Shown: positions 27,283-36,041, numbered from the stretch's first letter. The stretch is DNA of 64,000 bases from JANPPS01 sp043758105 (GCA_043758105.1 JAYVOF010000234.1:1-64000), one strand, 5' to 3'. The notes: generated by a model not told the origin, from the letters alone. Program-made: numbers and translations.

Positions 27283-28349
27283 GCCGCAACCCGCGCCAGC
27301 GCCTCATGGACATAGGCCTCCAGCTCCGCCGCCCGGTGGTCCCCGGTATGCGCCGCCAGCACCCGGGCGCGCCCGGCGGCACCGATCGCCTGACGCCGCG
27401 CCTCCGGCATGTCCCGCAGCGCGGCCAGCACATCCGCCGCGGTGTCGGCCACGATGATTTCAGTGCCCGGGTGGAAGAACGCATCGAGGCCCGGCCAGGC
27501 ATCGCTGATGATCGGCACGCCGCAGCACGCGGCCTCGAACAGGCGGACGCTCGGGCTATAGCCGCGCCGCACCATGTCGGCGCGGGTGACGTTCAGCGTA
27601 AAGCGCTGCGCCGTATAGAACGCCCGGTGCGCGTCCGGCGCTACGTGTTCCATCCGTGTAACGGATCCCCAGGCGATCCCGTCCGGATATTGCGGCCCCG
27701 CCACCACGAAGCGCCCCGCGGCCCAGGCACGGGCCGGGTCCCGCAACAGCCGCTCCAGCGCCGGCTGCCGGTCCGGACTATAGGTGCCCAAATATCCGAG
27801 GTCCCAGCGCGCCGCCGCATCCGGGTCCGGCCGATACACCTCTGGATCGGCTGAGCAATACAATGCCCGTGCCGCCGGGGCACCCAGGGTGCGCTCCAGA
27901 TAGGTGAGCGTTGGGCCGCCGGTGAACGAGAGATAAAGGCCATACCCGCGCAGCAACTCCGGCGTGAGATAGTCACAGCTGCCATCCGCCAGCGCCGCCA
28001 GGGTCACCGGCGTGTCGATGTCATAGAACGCGACCAGACCCGGCGCGTCACGCTGCAAGCGGCGTCCGATGTCGATCCCGTCCGGCACGTAGGAGCCGAG
28101 GATCACGAGGTCCGCCCCGGCGATCTGCGCGGCCCACCGGTCCAGCTCGGCCACCGACCTGTACAGCTGCGTGTCGCCGAACGGCGCGGCGGGCAAATCC
28201 CGGTTATCCGCATACCAGGGCCGATCCCGTTCCAAAAACAGCACCTCGTGCCCACGCCGGGTGAGCCCCCGCACCAACCCGCGATAGGTGGTGGCGTGGC
28301 CGTTGCCCCAGGACGAGGTGATGGTGAGGCCGAGGATGACGATCCGCAC
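27279..28349 (-). CDS. CgeB-like glycosyltransferase (copy 1)
   Basis: A 356-residue paralogue of the gene at 26215. The N-terminus MRIVILGLTITSSWGNGHA, the central FYDIDTPVTLAAL and the C-terminal LFEAACCGVPIISDAWPGLD match copy 2 nearly word for word, while other regions diverge (for instance YGLYLSFTGGPTLTYLE), so the duplication is old. It has no signal peptide or membrane segment and likely acts at the inner face of the membrane. It follows the GT9-like gene by 24 bases. Confidence 0.87.
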   Translation of the reverse strand: MRIVILGLTITSSWGNGHATTYRGLVRGLTRRGHEVLFLERDRPWYADNRDLPAAPFGDTQLYRSVAELDRWAAQIAGADLVILGSYVPDGIDIGRRLQRDAPGLVAFYDIDTPVTLAALADGSCDYLTPELLRGYGLYLSFTGGPTLTYLERTLGAPAARALYCSADPEVYRPDPDAAARWDLGYLGTYSPDRQPALERLLRDPARAWAAGRFVVAGPQYPDGIAWGSVTRMEHVAPDAHRAFYTAQRFTLNVTRADMVRRGYSPSVRLFEAACCGVPIISDAWPGLDAFFHPGTEIIVADTAADVLAALRDMPEARRQAIGAAGRARVLAAHTGDHRAAELEAYVHEALARVAA

Positions 28350-28373
28350 CGGTGCCCTTTCTGTGTGCCGTGG

Positions 28374-29318
28374 TCAGTCTGTCTTGGCTACAAACCCTGC
28401 ACCCGCGCCGGGGTTCCCTGGCAATGACAGCTGCGTGAGCAAGTCCTGCACGGGACGCTCCCACGCGCCGGGCCGGATTTGGCGGAACAGCCGGTGCGCC
28501 GGATACCACGGGCTCGTGGCCCCCCGCCCCCAGCGCCAATCCGCCTCCGCCGGCAGCAGCACCGCGGTGGGCGTGCCGACCGCCCCGGCCAGATGGGCGA
28601 CCATGGTATCGACGGTCACCACGAGATCGAGCGCCCGGATCACCCGCGCCGTCTCCAGCACGTCTATGCTGCCTTGCGCCGGGTCGAACAAGCCGGCGCC
28701 GATCGCGGCCGGCCCACGCTGGAGGCTCACGAGCGTGCCATACGCTGCCAACGGCCGCAGTAGATCGAGCGGCAGGGACCGCCCCGCCTCCCACGCCCCC
28801 ACCGCCCAACACACGCCGATATGCGGGCCCGGCCCCAGCCGTGCCGGTGCGACCGCCACCCTCACCGGCGGCGGGGACGCAAGGCGAAGCGCATGGCACA
28901 GCTCCATGATTTCGATGTCACACTCCGAGGGCGTGGGATGGCCGGGGTCGAACGGAATGAACCGAACGGCCCCTCCCCCCGGCATGAGAAGCGGCAGCAA
29001 CTCCGGCTGGATTTCGACCGTCACCGACGCCGCGAGCGCGCGCAATGGCGCTAAAAACCGCACAAATTGCAGCGTATCCCCCAGCCCATGGTAACACCGC
29101 ACCAGCACGTCCCGCCCCGCGAGCGGCCGCCCATCCCACACCCAGCGCTCGTGATACGGCCTGGCCGGGTCGTCTCGCAGCGCCGGATCGCGCCCCGCCA
29201 GCACCCGGTCGCTCACCGCCCATGCCGCCGAAAAATCCCCGTCCCGCATCGCGCGATCCCACGCCGCCCCGCTGTCGATTGCGGATTGAGGCAGCAAGGA
29301 ATGGCCGGTATCGCTCAT
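28374..29318 (-). CDS. GT9/heptosyltransferase-like protein
   Basis: A 314-residue protein. The C-terminal lobe has IGVCWAVGAWEAGRSLPL and VTVDTMVAHLAGAVGTPTAVL, the donor-site pattern of heptosyltransferase-like GT9 proteins often fused to TPR repeats. The N-terminal ~50 residues look like remnants of one TPR-like helix pair. It heads the minus-strand cassette and is divergent from nhaA with 50 bp between starts, where the cassette promoter should lie. Substrate unknown. Confidence 0.8.
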   Translation of the reverse strand: MSDTGHSLLPQSAIDSGAAWDRAMRDGDFSAAWAVSDRVLAGRDPALRDDPARPYHERWVWDGRPLAGRDVLVRCYHGLGDTLQFVRFLAPLRALAASVTVEIQPELLPLLMPGGGAVRFIPFDPGHPTPSECDIEIMELCHALRLASPPPVRVAVAPARLGPGPHIGVCWAVGAWEAGRSLPLDLLRPLAAYGTLVSLQRGPAAIGAGLFDPAQGSIDVLETARVIRALDLVVTVDTMVAHLAGAVGTPTAVLLPAEADWRWGRGATSPWYPAHRLFRQIRPGAWERPVQDLLTQLSLPGNPGAGAGFVAKTD

Positions 29319-29368
29319 CCCCGTGCAACGCCGCCCGGCGCGTGACGTTGCCCGACCGAGGGTCCGTC

Positions 29369-30682
29369 ATGCCGCCCACCACCACCATCCCCCGCCGCCG
29401 CGTCACGGCATTGCTGGATTTCCTCCGCTCCGAAAGCGCGGGCGGCGCGGCGTTGATTCTGTCGGCGGTGGCCGCGCTGATCTGGGCCAACTCCGGCGCG
29501 TCCGCCCTGTATGACCAGGTGCTGCACGCAAACCTCGGCCCGTTTTCGCTGCATGTGTGGGTCAATGACGGGCTGATGGCGCTGTTTTTCCTGCTGGTGG
29601 GCCTGGAACTCCGGCGCGAGATCACCGTGGGTGAACTCGCCTCCCGCCAGCGCCTGGCCGCACCCGGCCTCGCGGCACTGGGCGGCATGGTCGTCCCGGC
29701 GCTGATCTACGTGGCGTTCAACTGGCACTCCGCCACCGCACTCCGCGGCTGGGCGGTGCCGGTGGCGACCGATATCGCCTTTGCCTTGGCGGTGCTGAGC
29801 GTCCTGGGGCGCCGCGTGCCGATCGGGCTCAAGGTGTTTCTGACGGCTCTGGCGATCATCGATGACCTCGGTGCCATTCTGGTGATCGCGTTGTTCTACA
29901 GCCAAGGGCTGAACCTACCGGCGCTGGGCGGCGCGGCGCTGGTATGGCTCGGCCTGTATGGGCTGAACCGGGCCGGGGTGCGGGTTCTGTGGCCGTATCT
30001 GTTGGGCGGCGTGGTGTTGTGGGCGCTGGTGGTCCGCTCGGGCGTGCATGCGACGCTCGCCGGCGTCGCGCTGGCGTTCATCGTGCCGCAAGGGGGCGCG
30101 CGGGTCGTGACGTTACCGCAGAAAACCTCGTCATCGCGAGCCCCTTGGCGAAGCGACCCAGGGGCAACAGGCGCGCTCCTCGCCCCTGGATCGCTTCGCC
30201 AAGCGGCTCGCGATGACGGCCCGGCGGAGCGGCTGGAACACGCGCTCGGCTCCTGGATCGCCTACCTGGTGCTGCCGCTGTTCGGTCTGGCCAATGCCGG
30301 GTTGCGGTTCGACACGCTGCCGGCCGGCGTGTGGCTGGACCGGATGGCGCTCGGCACCGCGCTCGGGCTGTTCGTGGGCAAGCAGATCGGCGTGTTCGGC
30401 GCCGTCATGGCCGCGTCCCGCCTTGGCCTCGCGCGGCTGCCCGCCGGGGTCACGGTGCTGCAGCTCTATGGCGGCGCGGTACTGTGCGGGATCGGTTTCA
30501 CCATGAGCCTGTTCATCGGCGAACTCGCCTTCCGCGGCGGACCATCGGGGGATGAGATCAAGGTGGCGGTGTTCACGGGCTCGATCGTGTCCGCCCTGGC
30601 CGGGCTGGCAATCCTGGCGGCTGTCAGCCCTCGATCACGCTCACATGCGCCGCCACCACCCGCCACCCGGCCTCTGTCCTAA
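29369..30682 (+). CDS. nhaA: NhaA-type Na+/H+ antiporter with in-frame repeat insertion
   Basis: A 437-residue membrane antiporter that exports Na+ in exchange for protons. The key aspartate pair of NhaA is in FLTALAIIDDLGAILVIALFY-type sequence near residue 165-185, preceded by ATDIAFALAVLSVLGRRVP. ATG 29369 begins at the family N-terminus. Residues about 254-283 are coded by an exactly 90-bp palindromic repeat (30129-30218), inserted in the cytoplasmic loop just before RLEHALGSWIAYLVLPLF. The frame is kept. The last ~18 residues are unusual (proline-rich) and overlap the hpxZ-like gene on the other strand by 59 bp. Confidence 0.92.
   Translation: MPPTTTIPRRRVTALLDFLRSESAGGAALILSAVAALIWANSGASALYDQVLHANLGPFSLHVWVNDGLMALFFLLVGLELRREITVGELASRQRLAAPGLAALGGMVVPALIYVAFNWHSATALRGWAVPVATDIAFALAVLSVLGRRVPIGLKVFLTALAIIDDLGAILVIALFYSQGLNLPALGGAALVWLGLYGLNRAGVRVLWPYLLGGVVLWALVVRSGVHATLAGVALAFIVPQGGARVVTLPQKTSSSRAPWRSDPGATGALLAPGSLRQAARDDGPAERLEHALGSWIAYLVLPLFGLANAGLRFDTLPAGVWLDRMALGTALGLFVGKQIGVFGAVMAASRLGLARLPAGVTVLQLYGGAVLCGIGFTMSLFIGELAFRGGPSGDEIKVAVFTGSIVSALAGLAILAAVSPRSRSHAPPPPATRPLS
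30129..30218. repeat. Dispersed palindromic element, copy C, inside nhaA
   Basis: A 90-bp member of the CGTCATTGCGAG family with arms CGTCATCGCGAGCC and GGCTCGCGATGACG, fully complementary. Its length is a multiple of three and it has no stop in the nhaA frame, where it codes for SSSRAPWRSDPGATGALLAP and about ten more residues. Confidence 0.93.
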
Positions 30683-30998
30683 CCCAGCTCTGCTGCTGCC
30701 GCCCGAGCTTCCCCGGTGCCCGGCGGAACAGGGTGGAGGCGGTGGCGAAATCCTGGCCGAAGGTGGTGATGACGGTATCCCAAATCGTCCGCTCCAGCCC
30801 CGCCGGCGACCGGGCGCTCCGGAAGGCGCGGATGTTCCCGATGCCATACAGGTTCTCCATCACGCCATAACGAATGGTGTGCGGACTATCCCAAAACAGC
30901 TCGTCCAGGGTGGCGGTATCGTTGCTGGTGAGCGCCTGCTCATAGCGGGCGAAGGCGGCCTGCATTTCGATTAGGGCTTCTTTCTCGTTAATGACCAT
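30624..30998 (-). CDS. hpxZ: HpxZ-like NTF2-fold protein (DUF3225)
   Basis: A 124-residue protein with the DUF3225/AtzH-like pattern: FARYEQALTSNDTATLDELF, DSPHTIRYGVMENLYG, IRAFRSARSP and GWRVVAAHVSVIEG. Known members include HpxZ of oxalurate catabolism and small subunits stabilising amidases. No amidase or purine gene adjoins it, so its present role is uncertain. ATG 30998 is chosen because family similarity begins there; the upstream extension runs into a repeat. Its 3' end overlaps nhaA. Confidence 0.85.
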   Translation of the reverse strand: MVINEKEALIEMQAAFARYEQALTSNDTATLDELFWDSPHTIRYGVMENLYGIGNIRAFRSARSPAGLERTIWDTVITTFGQDFATASTLFRRAPGKLGRQQQSWVRTEAGWRVVAAHVSVIEG

Positions 30999-31040
30999 CT
31001 TCAATCCCTGTTGGCCTGATTGTGCCGGTTCGGTCGCTTG

Positions 31041-31132
31041 AACCACCAAGACGCCAAGACACCAAGACACGAAGAGGAAAGATCCTCGGCTTTTGCCACT
31101 TGGCGCCTTGGTGTCTTGGCGCCTTGGTGGTT
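31041..31132. repeat. Palindromic CCAAGACACCAAGAC-type repeat
   Basis: A 92-bp inverted repeat of AACCACCAAGACGCCAAGAC and its near-complement at 31098-31132. It is unrelated to the other two repeat families and lies between the divergent hpxZ-like and TetR-adaptor genes. Similar sequences are widely scattered in bacterial genomes. Confidence 0.85.
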
Positions 31133-31181
31133 AATGTGGCCTCGGTTCAAGCGCTGCCCGAACCCAAGGGAAGCCGGAAGC

Positions 31182-31219
31182 TTGACAAACGCATTCGAAA
31201 TTGCAAGTGAACGTTCATT
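31182..31219 (+). promoter_or_regulatory. Candidate promoter and TetR operator
   Basis: A consensus -35 TTGACA at 31182-31187 is followed, 17-20 bp on, by a weak -10 region that is covered by the perfect palindrome TGAACGTTCA (31208-31217; 12 of 14 positions symmetrical in the wider AGTGAACGTTCATT). The palindrome lies about 20 bp before the ATG of the TetR-adaptor gene, the usual place for self-repression. Confidence 0.6.
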
Positions 31220-31236
31220 CTCATCACAGGCCCGGT

Positions 31237-32925
31237 ATGCCCGACACCGCCCCGCTTCGCCCGGCCCGCACCCGTATCATCGATGCGGCGCTGCACTGCT
31301 TCACCCGGTCGGGCTTCCACGGTGCCTCCATGCAGGAAGTGTGTGCCGAGGCGGGGATGAGCCCCGGTGCCGTCTATCGCTATTTCCCCAGCAAGGTAGC
31401 CATCATCGCCGCCATCGCCGAGGCGGAACGCGCGCAACACGCCGCGTTCTTCGAAAAAATGGCGGAGGCGCCGGACCCGGTCGAGGCGCTGGCCAGCATC
31501 GGCCTGGACACGCTCGAACGATTGCTCGCCGGTCCCACCGCGGCGCTCACGGCCGAGACCCTGGCGGAGGCGCTGCGCAACCCGGAAATCCGCACGATGT
31601 TCGAGCGGCTGAACCGGGAGGCGCGCAGCACGCTGGTGGCCGCGTTGCGCCGGGGTCAAGAGCGCGGGCTCGTGGACCCCACGCTCGATATCGAAACCGC
31701 ACTTCAGCTCATCATGGCCATGGGCGACGGCCTGTGCGTGCATCAGGGCCTGGACCCGACGCTCACCGCCGCCCGCTTCCGCCCCGTGCTGCAAATCCTG
31801 TTGCGGCGGTTTCTGAGGCCCGTCCTGGCGATGTGCCTTTTGGCACTTCCGGTCTATGCGGCCGAGCCGAAGCCGCCCGCCGTCACCGTCATCGCCGCCA
31901 CGCGCGGCGCCATCGCCGAGACCGCGATCCTCACCGGCACCCTCGTGCCCCGGGAAGAGGTCCTGGTCAGCCCGCAGATCGAGGGTCTGGCGATTACCGA
32001 AATTTTGGCCGAGGAGGGGGACCGGGTGGAGGCCCGGCAGGTCCTCGCCCGGCTGTCGCATGACGTGCTGGACGCGACCTTGGCCCAGAACACCGCGCAA
32101 ATCGCCCGCGCCGCCGCCGCCATCGCGCAGGGCCGCAACCTGATCGCCGAATCGCAGGCCAACCGGCAGCAGGCGGATCTGGCCTTTGCCCGCACCAGGG
32201 ACTTGGTCCAGAGCGGCAATGCCTCCCGCGAGACCTTGGAACAGCGCCAAGCAAGCGCGCAGATGACGGGTGCGCGGGTCGAAAGCGCCGGCAACGCGCT
32301 GCGGGCCGCAGAGGCGGATCAGGCCTTGGCCATCGCGCAACGGCAAGAACTGCTGGTGCGCCTCGCCCGGACCGAGCTGCGCGCCCCCGTGGCGGGGTTG
32401 GTGAGCCGCCGGGTCGCGCGGCTGGGGGCCGTCGTGATGGGCGCCGGGGACCCGCTGTTCCGCATCATCGAGGACGGCACCATTGAGCTGGAGGCGGACG
32501 TGCCGGAAACCCTGTTGGCCAAGCTCCGCACCGGGCAGACCGCGCGGGTCGATACCGCGGGGGGCGTGCATGACGGCGTGGTCCGCCTGGTTGCCGCCGA
32601 AGTGAGCCGCACCACCCGGCTCGGCCGCGTGCGGGTGACGGTCACCGGCGACGGCCTCGTGATCGGCGGTTTCGCCCGGGCCACGGTCGAAACCGCACGG
32701 CGTGAGGGCGTGCTGACCCCGCTCTCCGCCGTGTTGTTTCAGCCCACGGGCGCCGTGGTGCAGGTGGTCAAAGACGGTCTGGTGGAGACACGGCGCGTGC
32801 AAGTCGGCCTCCGCAACGGCACGGAGGCGGAGATTACGGACGGCGTCCAGCCCGGTGAGGCGGTCGTCTCCGTCTCCGGCACATTCATCCGCGGTGGCGA
32901 TCACGTGACCGCGGTGGTGCGGTAA
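31237..32925 (+). CDS. TetR repressor fused to RND periplasmic adaptor
   Basis: One uninterrupted 562-codon frame codes for two proteins that are normally separate. Residues about 8-190 are a TetR-type regulator with the helix-turn-helix TMQEV-like segment SMQEVCAEAGMSPGAVYRYF and a ligand domain. Residues 189-208 (LRRFLRPVLAMCLLALPVYA) form an ideal signal sequence with a VYA-A cleavage site. Residues about 209-562 are an HlyD/AcrA-type adaptor with lipoyl halves (VSPQIEGLAITEILAEEGD, LRAPVAGLVSRRV), hairpin and beta-barrel. No stop separates them. In-frame GTG 31786 or TTG 31801 could also start the adaptor alone. The stop overlaps the RND pump start by one base. The first possible start, TTG 31201, would cover the operator. 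Confidence 0.88.
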   Translation: MPDTAPLRPARTRIIDAALHCFTRSGFHGASMQEVCAEAGMSPGAVYRYFPSKVAIIAAIAEAERAQHAAFFEKMAEAPDPVEALASIGLDTLERLLAGPTAALTAETLAEALRNPEIRTMFERLNREARSTLVAALRRGQERGLVDPTLDIETALQLIMAMGDGLCVHQGLDPTLTAARFRPVLQILLRRFLRPVLAMCLLALPVYAAEPKPPAVTVIAATRGAIAETAILTGTLVPREEVLVSPQIEGLAITEILAEEGDRVEARQVLARLSHDVLDATLAQNTAQIARAAAAIAQGRNLIAESQANRQQADLAFARTRDLVQSGNASRETLEQRQASAQMTGARVESAGNALRAAEADQALAIAQRQELLVRLARTELRAPVAGLVSRRVARLGAVVMGAGDPLFRIIEDGTIELEADVPETLLAKLRTGQTARVDTAGGVHDGVVRLVAAEVSRTTRLGRVRVTVTGDGLVIGGFARATVETARREGVLTPLSAVLFQPTGAVVQVVKDGLVETRRVQVGLRNGTEAEITDGVQPGEAVVSVSGTFIRGGDHVTAVVR

Positions 32926-35900
32926 TGGCGCTCAATATCTCCGGGGCGGCGATCCGCAACCCCATTCCGCCGATCGTGCTGTTCGCGGTGTTGACGCTGC
33001 TGGGCGTTTGGGGCTTCGCCGCGCTGCCGATCACGCGCTCCCCCAATATCGACATCCCGTTCGTCTCCGTCACCATCACCCAGCCCGGCGCGGCCCCCGC
33101 CGAGCTCGAGGCGCAGGTCACCAAGAAGATCGAGGACACGGTCGCCAACGTCACCGGCGTGAAGCACGTGCAGAGCACCATCACCGACGGGGTGAGCCTC
33201 ACGGCCATCGAACTTCGTTTGGAGGTCAGCAGCGACCGCGCGCTGAATGACGTGAAGGACGCGGTCAGCAAGGTCCGCGCCGATCTGCCGCGCGCGATCG
33301 ACGAGCCGATCATCGAGCGGATCGACATCGTCGGTCAAAGCATCCTGACCTTCGCCGCCACCGCACCCGGCATGACGCCGGAGGGGCTGAGCTGGTTCGT
33401 GGATGACACGGTCACGCGAAATTTGCAGGGCGTGAAAGGCATCGCCCGGGTGGAGCGGATCGGCGGCGTCACGCGGGAAATCAGGGTGAGCCTGGATCAA
33501 GACCGGCTGGCGGCGCTGGGCGTCACCGCCGCCGACGTGAACCGGCAATTGCGCGCCACCAGCGCCGATAGCTCGGGCGGACGGGGTGAAATCGGCGGGC
33601 AGGAGCAGGCGATCCGCACCCTGGCCGGAGCCCGCAGCATCGCGCAGCTGGAGAACACGCGGATCGCGCTGTCGGGCGGACGGGAGGCGCGGCTGGCCGA
33701 CGTCGCCACCGTCACCGATGCGTTCGAGGAGCCACGGGACTTCGCCCGGATGAACGGCACGACGCCCGTGGTGAGCTTCGCCATCTATCGCGCCAAAGGG
33801 GCGAGCGAGGTCACGGTGGCGGATTTGGTGCAGGACCACCTGGCCACCCTCGCTGCCGCCCATCCGGAGGTGAGCTATGCGCTGATCGATGACGGGGTCC
33901 GATCGTCCCGCGGCAGCTATCACTCCGCCATGGCCGGCCTGCTGGAGGGGGCGGCGCTCGCGACCGTTGTCGTGTTCCTATTCCTGCGCAATTGGCGGGC
34001 GACGGCGCTGGTGGCGGTGGCGCTGCCGCTCTCGGTCCTGCCGGCGTTTGCGGTCATGCAATTGCTTGGATTTTCGCTGAATTTCGTGAGCTTGCTGGCC
34101 ATCACGCTCGTCACCGGCATCCTGGTGGATGACGCGATCGTCGAGATCGAGAACATCGTCCGCCACATGCGCATGGGCAAACGCCCGTTCGAGGCGGCGG
34201 TCGAGGCGGCGGACGAGATCGGCCTCGCGGTCATCGCCATCACCTGCACCATCATCGCCGTGTTCTCACCCGTGAGCTTCATGGGGGGTATCGCCGGGCA
34301 GTTCTTCAAGCAATTCGGTCTGACGGTCGCGTCCGCCGTGCTGGCGTCCTTGCTGGTGGCGCGCCTGATCACGCCGTTGATGGCGGCCTATTTGATGGTG
34401 CCCGTCGTGCCGCATGACGAGCGCGATGGCTGGATCATGCGCGCCTATACGCGGTTCCTGGCGGCGACGTTGCGCTGGCGCGGGGTGACGCTGCTGGTGG
34501 GGTTGGCCGCGTTTGCGATGTCCATCTATTCGACGACCCTGCTGCCGACCGGGTTCATTCCCGCCCCCGATGAGAGCCGGGCGGTGCTGTCGGTGGAATT
34601 GCCGTCCGGCGCCATGCTGGAGGATACGCGGCGCAAAACCGACGAGATTGCGGCGTCGTTCCAGCGGATTCCGGAGGTGACCGGCGTCTTCGTCGTGGGC
34701 GGCACCACGCCGACGGGTGCCGGCAAGGAGATCCGCCGGGCCAAGATGATCGTGAACCTCATGCTGAAAAACCAGCGCGCCCGGTCACAAAAACAGATCG
34801 AGGCCGAGCTGTCGCAGCGCCTCACCGACATCCCGGACGTGCGCGGCTGGTATGTGAACGACCGGGGCGAGCGGGAGCTGTCGGTCACGCTTTTGGGTGA
34901 GAACCCGGCGGCCATGGATCAGGTCGAGGGCCGGCTGGAGGGAGCAATGCGCCGCCTTCCGGGATTTGCCAACGTGGCACCCAGTGCCGGGGCGGACCGG
35001 CCGGAGATCCGGGTGACGCCAAGGGGGGACGAGGCCGCACGGTTCGGCGTGAGCACGGACGCCATCAGCGAGGCGGTGCGGGTCGCCACCATCGGTGACG
35101 TGCCGAGCAACCTCGCCAAATTCCGGGATGGCGACCGGCTGATCCCGATCCGGGTGCAGGTGGCCCACGCCGTTCGCGGCGATATCGGCGCCATCGAGTC
35201 GCTCACCGTGCCCGGCACCGCCGGCCCCGCGCCGCTGCTGGCGGTGGCGAACGTCGCCATGGGTCAGGGCCCGGCCAGCATCGAGCGCTATGACCGCGTC
35301 CGCCGCATCGTGCTGGGTGCCGATTTGTCGAGCGGATTGGCCCTGGGTGCGGCGGTCGAGCAGGTCTATGCCCTGCCGGAAGCACAAAACCTGCCGCCGG
35401 GCGTGGAGCTGAAGCGGGGCGGGGACGCGGAAATCATGGCGGAGGTGTTCAGCGCGTTTGGCCTGGCGATGGGGGCCGGGCTCACGATCGTGCTGGGTGT
35501 GTTGGTGTTGTTGTTCCGCAACGTGTTCCAGCCGGTCACCATCCTGTTCTCGTTGCCGCTCAGCCTCGGCGGCGTGATCGCGGCGTTGCTGGTGACGGGC
35601 AAGCCCATCAGCATGCCGGTGGTGATTGGTATTCTGATGCTGATGGGGATCGTGACCAAGAACGCCATCATGCTGGTGGATTTCGCGATCGAGCGCCGGG
35701 CGGCGGGCATGGCGCGGGCGGAGGCGATCATCGACGCCGGCCGGAAGCGCGCCCGGCCCATCGTCATGACCACCATCGCCATGGTGGCCGGCATGGTGCC
35801 GAGTGCGCTGGGCATCGGTGATGGCGGTGAATTCCGCTCACCGATGGCCATCGGCGTGATCGGCGGGCTGATCGTCAGCACGGTCCTATCGCTGGTGTTC

Positions 35901-36041
35901 GTTCCGAGCTTTTATACGCTCATGGATGATGTCGCCCGCGGCTGCACCTGGCTGTTCAGCCGCCTGCTCACCCCCCGTGACGGCCCGTTGCCGGCGGCAC
36001 CCAAGCCCCGGCGGCTGGCGCAGGCGTCGCCCGCCGAATGA
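32925..36041 (+). CDS. RND-family efflux pump permease (AcrB/HAE1 type)
   Basis: A 1038-residue inner-membrane proton-driven pump with twelve membrane helices and two large periplasmic loops. The TM4 proton relay GILVDDAIVEIENI and the later VTKNAIMLVDFAIERR are present, along with the N-terminal RNPIPPIVLFAVLTLLG. It works with the adaptor encoded just upstream; no outer-membrane TolC-type gene follows, so that part must come from elsewhere. Substrates cannot be inferred. The start overlaps the adaptor stop (TAATG). Confidence 0.95.
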   Translation: MALNISGAAIRNPIPPIVLFAVLTLLGVWGFAALPITRSPNIDIPFVSVTITQPGAAPAELEAQVTKKIEDTVANVTGVKHVQSTITDGVSLTAIELRLEVSSDRALNDVKDAVSKVRADLPRAIDEPIIERIDIVGQSILTFAATAPGMTPEGLSWFVDDTVTRNLQGVKGIARVERIGGVTREIRVSLDQDRLAALGVTAADVNRQLRATSADSSGGRGEIGGQEQAIRTLAGARSIAQLENTRIALSGGREARLADVATVTDAFEEPRDFARMNGTTPVVSFAIYRAKGASEVTVADLVQDHLATLAAAHPEVSYALIDDGVRSSRGSYHSAMAGLLEGAALATVVVFLFLRNWRATALVAVALPLSVLPAFAVMQLLGFSLNFVSLLAITLVTGILVDDAIVEIENIVRHMRMGKRPFEAAVEAADEIGLAVIAITCTIIAVFSPVSFMGGIAGQFFKQFGLTVASAVLASLLVARLITPLMAAYLMVPVVPHDERDGWIMRAYTRFLAATLRWRGVTLLVGLAAFAMSIYSTTLLPTGFIPAPDESRAVLSVELPSGAMLEDTRRKTDEIAASFQRIPEVTGVFVVGGTTPTGAGKEIRRAKMIVNLMLKNQRARSQKQIEAELSQRLTDIPDVRGWYVNDRGERELSVTLLGENPAAMDQVEGRLEGAMRRLPGFANVAPSAGADRPEIRVTPRGDEAARFGVSTDAISEAVRVATIGDVPSNLAKFRDGDRLIPIRVQVAHAVRGDIGAIESLTVPGTAGPAPLLAVANVAMGQGPASIERYDRVRRIVLGADLSSGLALGAAVEQVYALPEAQNLPPGVELKRGGDAEIMAEVFSAFGLAMGAGLTIVLGVLVLLFRNVFQPVTILFSLPLSLGGVIAALLVTGKPISMPVVIGILMLMGIVTKNAIMLVDFAIERRAAGMARAEAIIDAGRKRARPIVMTTIAMVAGMVPSALGIGDGGEFRSPMAIGVIGGLIVSTVLSLVFVPSFYTLMDDVARGCTWLFSRLLTPRDGPLPAAPKPRRLAQASPAE

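Noticed and set aside
31147..32904. A 585-codon open frame antisense to the TetR-adaptor gene
   Set aside because: High-GC DNA yields long antisense frames. Its product is His/Gln/Gly-rich with no family motif, while the plus-strand frame has two clear domains.
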